Source: Plantago ovata
Taxonomy: Eukaryota; Streptophyta; Magnoliopsida; Lamiales; Plantaginaceae
Assembly (NCBI GenBank): GCA_028274465.1
Contig: CM051457.1
Coordinates: 31,593,313 to 31,657,312 of the forward strand
Direction: 5' to 3'
DNA: 64,000 nucleotides
Both the position numbers and the translations under genes were made by a program. Numbering within the stretch: position 1 is the stretch's first letter; every line of letters starts with the position of its first letter. Shown piece by piece: positions 57,344 through 64,000 of the stretch. Under the pieces are notes generated by a model, which worked only from the letters and a program-made list of their open reading frames with translations, was not told the DNA's origin and searched no databases.

Positions 57344-58597
57344 ATGAGGTCCTCTAAAAAAAAATCCCGAATGATGTCAATAGAGGAAGTGGAGGGTAAT
57401 GATGAGTTATTGATGATTATACTAGTTCGATTGCCACCGAAATCCATTTTCAAATTCAAGTGTGTGTCAAAGAGATGGAACCGCATCCTAGTTGATCAGT
57501 ATTTTCTCAAGAGTTATCAGGCTAGAAGCAACGAGCAACCTGGTGGACGTCTACTAGCTTTCATCCAAAACAGATTATACACCAGCAAGCCTTCTCGTAT
57601 AACGGTATTGCCAATTATGCAACCAAACGAATACAAGATGAAGCAGTTGCCGGACAAATTTTACAGATTCTTTAATTCTTCGGAAGGACTTATACTGTGC
57701 GGTTACCACCAAGAAGTCGAAGGTAGATACTACTGGAGCTATGTCGTTTTGAACCCTCTGAATAGAACATGGGTTCAACTGCCGCAGCAGAAGACCCGTG
57801 AGCTTGATAATTTGGGATTGGTTTCTGAGGTAAACACACAAGAACGTGTACCCAGTTTCAGAGTTTTGGGGATTTCCGTTAGGTATGGTTGGGAGCAGGA
57901 GAAAACAATGGTTATAGAGACCTACTCTTCTAAGACTAATGAATGGACGACATTGAAATTGACTGGCTCTGTAGATCTCGATCGGTGTTTCTTTCATCAT
58001 GCGTTTGTATGCAAGGGTGTGTTTTATTGGCATGCAGAGGAGTATAGTGTTATGGTTTATGATTCGAATAGAGATGAAAAATGTCTGCAGTTAATGAAGC
58101 TGCCACCTGATGCTAGGAATCATTACTTCTTTTTAACCAGAGCACCCCGTGACGATGCTGTTTGGGTTGGCACAAGTATTCACGAGTATGTTCGTCAGAA
58201 AAGTCGTGAGATCATAAAATTTTGGAAACTTCAAAAAGATGAACATGGTAGTTTTAAGTACCCTACCACCATAACGGAAGATCAGTGGGTCTTGATGCAC
58301 ACAGTTGATCATGAGTCTGTCTGCCAAGAAATGACAATGTTGTTAGAAAGCAAGAAGAGAAAGAAGAACGTTGATGATAGTAATTTGAAACTGGAGGCTT
58401 TGATTCCATCAGACCCTGTTGTTGCTGTCCTAAGCTTGCGAGAGAAGATATTTTTTTACAACATAGAGGCCAAGTCACTCGAGCTAGTTCAGTATCGCAA
58501 CCGTCCTTTTGGTTTTTCATGTTGCAATGGTTGGCATCCCTTCATGGAGTCCGTCTCTCTGTCAACATATGCTCCTTTTCTCAATTCTTATGGTTAA
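57344..58597 (+). CDS. F-box protein with F-box-associated (FBA/kelch-like) C-terminus, 417 aa
   Basis: Predicted substrate receptor of an SCF ubiquitin ligase; target unknown. The F-box lies at about residues 17-58: ELLMIILVRLPPKSIFKFKC, then VSKRWNRILVDQYFLKSY. The remainder resembles the F-box-associated region of plant proteins: FFNSSEGLILCGYH, YVVLNPLNRTWVQLP, FRVLGISVRYGW, VIETYSSKTNEWTTLKL, HHAFVCKGVFYWHAEEYSVM, and the end FYNIEAKSLELVQYRNRPFG. Single coding exon, with a likely intron in the 5' UTR. The start is the first ATG after the acceptor at 57300; later in-frame ATGs at residues 10-11 are possible. A run of nine A in codons 4-6 is intact. No defects are seen. Confidence 0.88.
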   Translation: MRSSKKKSRMMSIEEVEGNDELLMIILVRLPPKSIFKFKCVSKRWNRILVDQYFLKSYQARSNEQPGGRLLAFIQNRLYTSKPSRITVLPIMQPNEYKMKQLPDKFYRFFNSSEGLILCGYHQEVEGRYYWSYVVLNPLNRTWVQLPQQKTRELDNLGLVSEVNTQERVPSFRVLGISVRYGWEQEKTMVIETYSSKTNEWTTLKLTGSVDLDRCFFHHAFVCKGVFYWHAEEYSVMVYDSNRDEKCLQLMKLPPDARNHYFFLTRAPRDDAVWVGTSIHEYVRQKSREIIKFWKLQKDEHGSFKYPTTITEDQWVLMHTVDHESVCQEMTMLLESKKRKKNVDDSNLKLEALIPSDPVVAVLSLREKIFFYNIEAKSLELVQYRNRPFGFSCCNGWHPFMESVSLSTYAPFLNSYG

Positions 58598-58600
58598 CTT

Positions 58601-59457
58601 TTCTTAATGCTTATGATTTACTTTTCTTAGTGGTCACTGTGCCTTTGAATTTCAGACTATTTACCTTCTATATGTTTGAGAGTATTCACATTTTATTCTT
58701 CTGCGAAGCCAAAACTTATGTATTCTGGGTTTTTTCAAGGAATAAGACATCAATTATTTGTATGACTATCATACTAGTTACAGTTACATTGAGCAAATGA
58801 TGTTTCTGATTCTGTCTTAGTACGCTTCCCCTTTCTCCTTGTGTGCCTGAGTAACTTAACATTTTCAGGATACTTATGTATATCAATAACAAAGTCTTCC
58901 AGCGATTTATTGTTAAGACTGCTGTTTTTATATATTAGAAAACAAAACTCGGCTCACTGTATGTTTAAGTAAACTTGGCTCACTGTATGGTTATTTAGAT
59001 GAGGCCTTCTGTGTTCTGCTCTTGTCTTCTGATATAATGATGTATATCATTCTAATATTTAACATGTTCTCTGCTCTGTGCTATAGTTGTAGACTAGTAC
59101 TTTTCTTTTGTATTCTAGACTAAGTAACATGTATTGATTCACATAACATTCTTAACATAGCTGATTAAACCGCAAACCTATGTTTTAGATTCAAGAACAA
59201 GTGGTTTAGTGAATTCACCAACATATTCTCTTGCTTGATTTAGATTAAAGCCATGTGATATAAATGTAGCTTCAGATCAAATGCATCGAGAAGTCAACTG
59301 AAGTGCTGCATTAACGTTGTGAATGGCAGAATTCAGTGAAGGATTTATGTTTCTTTTGCTTCCCATTAACCTAGTTCTACTGAGAAATACATCCAGAAAC
59401 TAGGTACAACTGGTCTAATATGTACAATATTTACTGATAACCTATGAAGCCTGGAGC
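58601..59457. other. 3' UTR and intergenic DNA
   Basis: Downstream of the F-box gene. The 93-aa open frame at 58519-58800 overlaps the F-box end in another frame and is not a gene. 'ACTCGGCTCACTGTATG(T/G)TT' occurs twice near 58950-58990. No other feature. Confidence 0.45.
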
Positions 59458-60880
59458 TTATGCCAGGAGGCTCTTCCCCTGTTTCGTCTCAGAACTTATT
59501 ATCTCTGCTCGTGGAGAGGCGCGAGGATATTGTTTGAGTTCATTTAGTATGGACTCACCTCCATCAGTAATACATCCCATATGGGGCGCAATTGCCATTT
59601 CCTCGAGTGTAGTTGCTGATGCTAATAAATATTTCACAAACTCCATTTCGGGCTCAATGCCAGAGAAAAGTTGCATCTTGATTGTTTTAAGATGAGTCAT
59701 TGACTCTGATCTCTTCTGCGAACGCAGAAAATCCGCCACAGGTCCCACCACATCAAAAGTAAAGGCCTGGTATCAATTTGTTAATATGTCAGTTTTGTTA
59801 TATACTCATTACAAGAATTCATAAACTAGAGTTTCAGGCTAGAAACTTACAGTAATTTTAAGCTTCTGCAGATTAGGAGAGCTACGAATGAAGCAAATGG
59901 CACATGAGATCTCTTCGATCTTTTGAAAATACATATCGGAAAGGTGCAGATTTTTCAGTGTCTTGAGAGCAATTGTCAGTTTGTTTGGTGCTCCGTATTC
60001 TTCAAGGTCCTGTAAGCAAGGCAGGTAAATTTAGTCGAAAATTTTACTATGGTACTACAATTTGCAAATGTTATTTGACTATCCTTACCTCCAAGGCATA
60101 TGCTTGCAATTGCAGGTCTTCGAGAGCTGGCAGAGAACTCAAGGATCTCACTAAATTGAAGGAAAACGAACTATTGTCGCTCTTAAACTCCATTGAAGAG
60201 AAATATAGTTTAACATCAGCAAGAACAGGGCAATTCTTGAAAGAAACTGACTTGAAAATACCATCAAAATCAAACGATTTCAACTTGGGACCTGTGATCT
60301 CAAGACAGCCGAAGCTAGTGCAGTTAACGAGCCTGATTCTTTCCACTGCAGGACACGAAGCCACAAACTTCCCGAACGTCTCCGGCATAACAGAGCAATT
60401 CTGGAGATCGAGGTTATCAAGTTTGCTAAATCCTTTAAACTCGGTTGGAGGATCAAATGCGCAGTTATACAGCTTCAAATTCCTCAAGTGTTGGAATGTA
60501 AACAGATGAGAAGTGAGCTTATGGCTTTCGCCACGTGGTATGTGCAGAATCAGTTCCTGGAGAGTGTGGTTTGGTAGGAGACGGATCCATTGATCGATAT
60601 CAGGAGACGTTTTGAGATCCGGGACTTGAAGAGAGAATTTGAGTAGCAGTCCTTTGTGACGATTCAATATTTGGTAAACAAGAGGCTCGAGCTTGTGATC
60701 TCCCAGGAACATCTGATCAAACCAGAAATTGAACACTATTTCTGGGCACCACAGCCATTTGTACCTCCATTCTTTCGACAGAATGCTCGTCCTTACCACG
60801 TCTCGTAGAGGCAAGCATCCGAGGATGTTCTCTGTTATGCTGTCGGGAAGGCTGGTGATCAGATCAGCTTCAGACTTCAT
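59458..60880 (-). CDS. F-box/FBD/LRR protein, 3 coding exons
   Basis: Member of the large plant F-box-LRR-FBD family, predicted SCF adaptor; substrate unknown. Exons (minus strand) are 60880-60089, 60009-59851 and 59766-59458, GT-AG and in frame, giving 419 aa. The F-box is at residues 7-45 (LITSLPDSITENILGCLPLR, then DVVRTSILSKEWRYKWLW). The LRR-like middle includes LQELILHIPRGESHKL, LRNLKLYNCAFDPPTEFKG, LDNLDLQNCSVMPETFG and ALEDLQLQAYALE. The FBD region follows in exon 3 (SMTHLKTIKMQLFSGIEPEM, EFVKYLLASATTLEEMAI). A leader exon at about 61487-61560 (donor TTCTAG|GTAAGT) probably splices to an acceptor at about 60912, leaving a 5' UTR intron. No defects are seen. Confidence 0.9.
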
Positions 60881-61570
60881 TGTGAACGTTTTCGCTGAAT
60901 TACAAAACCAGTTAAGTAACTCAGTCAGCAGAAACTCACCAGTATGAATAAGTCTAGTATATCAAACCAAAATTTTTCTACTGTACATAAAATGTGGATG
61001 TTAGGAAGTGTGATTCAGTGGTATTTGTGTATTTGAAGCATTGTTATTGTTGGAGAAAGGGACTCTTAACCACCATTAGTTAACCTAACAAGAAATGCAG
61101 TTTTGAAATCTTTTTCACTGACCAACATAAGCACACTCAAACAAGAAAGATTTTTACCATTGTCTTATTTTCTTTATTATTATTCAATAACGTGGCAAGT
61201 AAGTTGTCATTTTAAATATTGACAGAATAGAGTGAAAAAAAATCAAGATTCAAGACTCAAGTCCAACCTGCTAAAGAAAATGGGCAGCCAAACATATAAT
61301 CTACCAATAGTAGTAAGATTCAAGAAAGTACTTTTACTAACTGTGTTGACTGTTGAGTAACTTTCATAGAAAACGTACTCTCCGTAAAGATTGAAAATCG
61401 TTGGTTTTGTAAGTGTAGGCTAGTATAAATATTTACGGTTTTTAATTACGTAAGTATAAGAGATGGAATTGGAGGACTTTACTTACCTAGAACAGGAAAT
61501 GAATGATTGCTGGAGTTTCTGTAACAGAATGAGAGAGTGATGAGAGCAAATATGAGGGAAATATTTAGTA

Positions 61571-62308
61571 TAATGTTGAGGGAAGAATTGGATATATTTA
61601 TGGATAATGAATGGATATGTAGAAAAAGGCCCCATTTTAGTCCAATCCAAAGACATGTAGGGCATATATTGATAGTGGTCTTACTCGGATGATGATAAGA
61701 ATGAAACCATATCCGTTTTGTAAGTAGCCTTAGTCATACATACATGTCCTTATTTTCTACCAAGAAAGATTATTATATCTTACCCAATAATATTGGCAAG
61801 TAGGAGATGTTAGTTGAGAAAAAGATAATCCATTTGATAAGTATGTATTTGCCTTATAATTGGCTAGAGGAAATAAAGACATGTCATCCATCTTGACATC
61901 TTGGTGTTACATCAAATTTGCCTTCCATTTGGCTTATGTATATGTCATGTGGAATCTGCTGAGTTGCTAACCATAGACGTGGAGAGGTTTTACTGCGTTG
62001 GGTTTAGATCGTTGCGCACATCATGCTTGTACAGTTTTCTCCATATCATGTTGAGGTTTGCTGAGTTTTCATTCAATTCCACAGTTTTCTCCATATCATG
62101 TCAATATCAAGGAAGTGATAAACCCCCAAATTTACCGGTTAAACGGTAACATGCATGCCGACTTGAATCCAAGTCAGACAATAGTACTAGTAGCATTTAG
62201 TTGAGCCTTCATTAACGTGACAGATCAATAGACAATAGTACTACGTACGGTGGTACTAGCAGGTCTCACATAATGCGTTGGATTGTAATTATTACTTTCA
62301 GATTCTCA
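61571..62308. repeat. Intergenic DNA with a short imperfect duplication
   Basis: 'ACAGTTTTCTCCATATCATGT' without its last base occurs at about 62031 and about 62082. No gene is seen; this stretch holds the promoter of the FBD F-box gene (minus strand). Confidence 0.5.
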
Positions 62309-62726
62309 GAGGTGGCTAAGCTAAATCTTGTTTGGTGGCTTGACATTAACTGCAAGATTGACACTAAAAAGCTCTCAGAAAACACCAGTTATGGAGCTTA
62401 TCTGGTATTCAAGTAAGTTAATTGATTCTAGCTACGGTCTTCAATCAGTTCATGGGGATGTTAGATTTGTAAATCGTGAAACTCGCCCTCAAGCTGAAAA
62501 AGAGCTAGCGTACGTGCTGCATCTGCAGCCCTCTCCTGCAGCTAGGACTGCAACTGGCGGCCAAGTTGCACTCCCTAGAACTGATGGATGGAGATAAAAC
62601 TGGGGGACTTTACCAATGATAGTAAAGGTCCAGTGGAGGCGCAACTGCTTAAGATATGGGACATATGTTCCAATCACTTCCAAGTCCGGACTCATTGTTG
62701 AAGGCATTGAATTTCGTCCCGTTTAA
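62309..62726 (+). pseudogene. Phloem protein 2 (PP2) lectin-domain pseudogene
   Basis: Translated pieces match a PP2/Nictaba-like lectin domain: VAKLNLVWWLDINCKIDTKK, TSYGAYLVFK, LIDSSYGLQSVHGDVRFVNR, then QAEKELAYVLHLQPSPAART, TATGGQVALPRTDGW, KLGDFTNDSKGPVEAQLLKI and the typical end KSGLIVEGIEFRPV followed by TAA. Three indels break it: a 4-bp AAGT duplication at 62411-62418, loss of four bases (one ATGG) near 62584-62591, and an extra C near 62675-62682. No N-terminal exon was recognised upstream. Three defects plus the missing start argue for a pseudogene rather than errors. Confidence 0.85.
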
Positions 62727-63089
62727 GGTATCATAAAACTTCACGCAGTTGTTAATTCCATTGCTATAGTTAGCTAGACAACCGTTCATGGTCCTGACCT
62801 TTTGATCATATCTGTGTTTAGTGTGTGACTTTTTGTCTGAAAAGTTACACTTCTTACTTCTTGTGAGTGATGTGTGTTAGCTTCTGAATTTCAGTTTCAA
62901 TAAAACTCGTTTCATGTACTATTATTTATTAAAATTCGTAGTAATACAATACCAATCCAGAGAAAGAAAAGATAAAAATTGATAAGAATTAGTACAAAAC
63001 TCCATGAATCGATATTCAGAATCGACCATTCATTCAGAGCAATAGAGGACCGTAACAAAAGCTCGGAGTTTCTTTTAACTTGCTTGCTT

Positions 63090-63250
63090 CTATAATTGTT
63101 TATAGAAGAGAATGTAAGCCTGGTCATGCAACACCCTCTTCGTGCTTATGGCGTTTACAGATGCATCATCAAACCGCAACCACTGACCATTCTCATGACG
63201 AACATCAGCTGCATAGTGCCCCTTCGATGCTTGTTTACCATGATGCATAA
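63090..63250 (-). CDS. Last exon of a UBP-type ubiquitin carboxyl-terminal hydrolase (UBP24-like), partial
   Basis: C-terminal end of a USP/UBP-fold deubiquitinase. After an acceptor at 63251-63252 the exon reads MHHGKQASKGHYAADVRHEN, then GQWLRFDDASVNAISTKRVL and HDQAYILFYKQL plus TAG. It includes the family's catalytic histidine (KGHYAADV) and the WLRFDD motif with the partner Asp. The upstream catalytic Cys box is not in the window. The rest would lie to the right (minus strand), but no further exon was recognised up to 64000, so it could also be an isolated fragment. No stop or shift in the exon itself. Confidence 0.75.
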
Positions 63251-63299
63251 CTGTCCATCACTCGGATAGGTTCCACCATCAATTAAGAGCCTGTAAAAC

Positions 63300-64000
63300 C
63301 TCCTTAAAATCAAAGTTAATATGTTCATTTGTGAAATACTTCAGGAATCATGGATATTATTATTATTAGGACGGCAATCTTCATTTTTACTTTAAAATTA
63401 TCACCTCCTAAATAAATCACACTTTCCGCTTCATTTCATGGAAGACATTATGTAACATCCCCACACCACCACCAAACTCCAAACACCCCGCTTGCGGTTT
63501 GCATATACTACATTTACAGGCGACTTTTTCTTTCTGTTTTGGTTTTTCAAAAGAAACATAACAAGTGGGCCTTGGACTAATTCATAGTAACATGATGGTG
63601 ATTAATTACGTGGAAATTAAATTAGAAAGCAAACTGATAATATGCTGACTTTGATTGGAGTCAATTACGACAATAGTACTACTACTACTACTAATATTTA
63701 TTTACGTGTGGAGATTTATGTTTCACTTGAGCTGCAGGTATATGATATACGCGTTCATTACGCGTTCCCGCTGATCACAGATCTTGCTACCAAGACCTAT
63801 TCACTCCCGGCCTGCTCATGAATATTGGCTAGCTATATATAGTAGCCAAATATGCTCAAACGTTTTGACACACACACAAGACATTAAGTTCGTTCCAATC
63901 CAATGGGCAGCACGATTTATGAAAACTGGGGGAGATTGGTTAAATTTGTGCAACAAAAGGAAAAGGACGACTACCTTGCGCATTGCCCGTCAATCTCTTC
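63300..64000. other. Non-coding as read; possibly intron or intergenic
   Basis: No exon, RNA gene or repeat boundary recognised beyond a short (TAC)n near 63675-63692. On the minus strand 'GCGCAAGGTAGTCG' at the window's right edge could be an exon donor, but this cannot be judged without flanking sequence. Confidence 0.3.

Noticed and set aside
57575..58033. 152-aa open frame on the minus strand
   Set aside because: Antisense to the F-box gene, whose own frame has clear domain support.
59973..60509. 178-aa open frame on the plus strand
   Set aside because: Antisense to exons 1-2 of the FBD F-box gene and crosses its intron.
1..64000. A new multi-gene system or biosynthetic cluster
   Set aside because: The intact genes belong to unrelated, well-known plant families on mixed strands with their own promoters; no cluster of enzymes or co-oriented unknown genes is visible.

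Overview
This is a window of nuclear DNA from a flowering plant. Genes are split by many short GT-AG introns, intergenic DNA is AT-rich, and the protein families are plant-typical (pectin acetylesterase, NFD4-like transporter, FBD F-box protein, PP2 lectin). Short non-autonomous elements are dense: Stowaway-like MITEs, hAT- and Mutator-like elements, a SINE and LINE remnants. The proteins fit a eudicot. A Caryophyllales/Amaranthaceae origin is only an impression from the repeat style and is not demonstrated. One run of exactly 100 N (40262-40361) marks this as a draft assembly.

Layout. 127-2665 (-) is a complete 12-exon pectin acetylesterase. 2.7-11.4 kb is repeat-rich intergenic DNA with several MITEs, SINE-like repeats and a polyadenylate-binding-protein pseudogene (9.5-10.4 kb). 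11491-16492 (-) is a four-exon OSGEP/Kae1 gene (tRNA t6A synthesis) whose 3.5-kb second intron holds three tandem copies of a ~730-bp unit, each carrying a MITE. 16.6-20.1 kb holds a 207-bp tandem repeat and a hAT-like element. 22183-26723 (+) is a nine-exon CCR4 homolog 4-like deadenylase, probably with an upstream non-coding exon. 27-40 kb is mostly transposon debris: a tandem MITE pair, a 5'-truncated LINE with an 18-bp target-site duplication, an older LINE split by a MITE, a hAT-like element with a perfect 8-bp duplication, a MITE nested in a MITE and a SINE with a 13-bp duplication. One unrecognised basic 151-aa ORF lies at 30864-31319 (-).

40204-43448 (+) is an NFD4-like major-facilitator gene containing the assembly gap and two +1 frameshifts. 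It converges with 45218-50506 (-), a UTP7/WDR46 (BING4) ribosome-biogenesis gene with a -1 frameshift. After a Mutator-like element carrying a cluster of palindromes (51.8-52.7 kb) come an intronless, uncharacterised 265-aa gene (54172-54969 +), a decayed copy of the NFD4 3' end (55.4-55.8 kb), an F-box gene (57344-58597 +), an FBD/LRR F-box gene (59458-60880 -), a PP2 lectin pseudogene (62.3-62.7 kb +) and the last exon of a UBP-type deubiquitinase (63090-63250 -).

The genes are unrelated housekeeping or plant-family genes and do not form a pathway. I found no new multi-gene system. What deserves attention is the repeat architecture, the local duplications, and the frameshifts that may be assembly errors.
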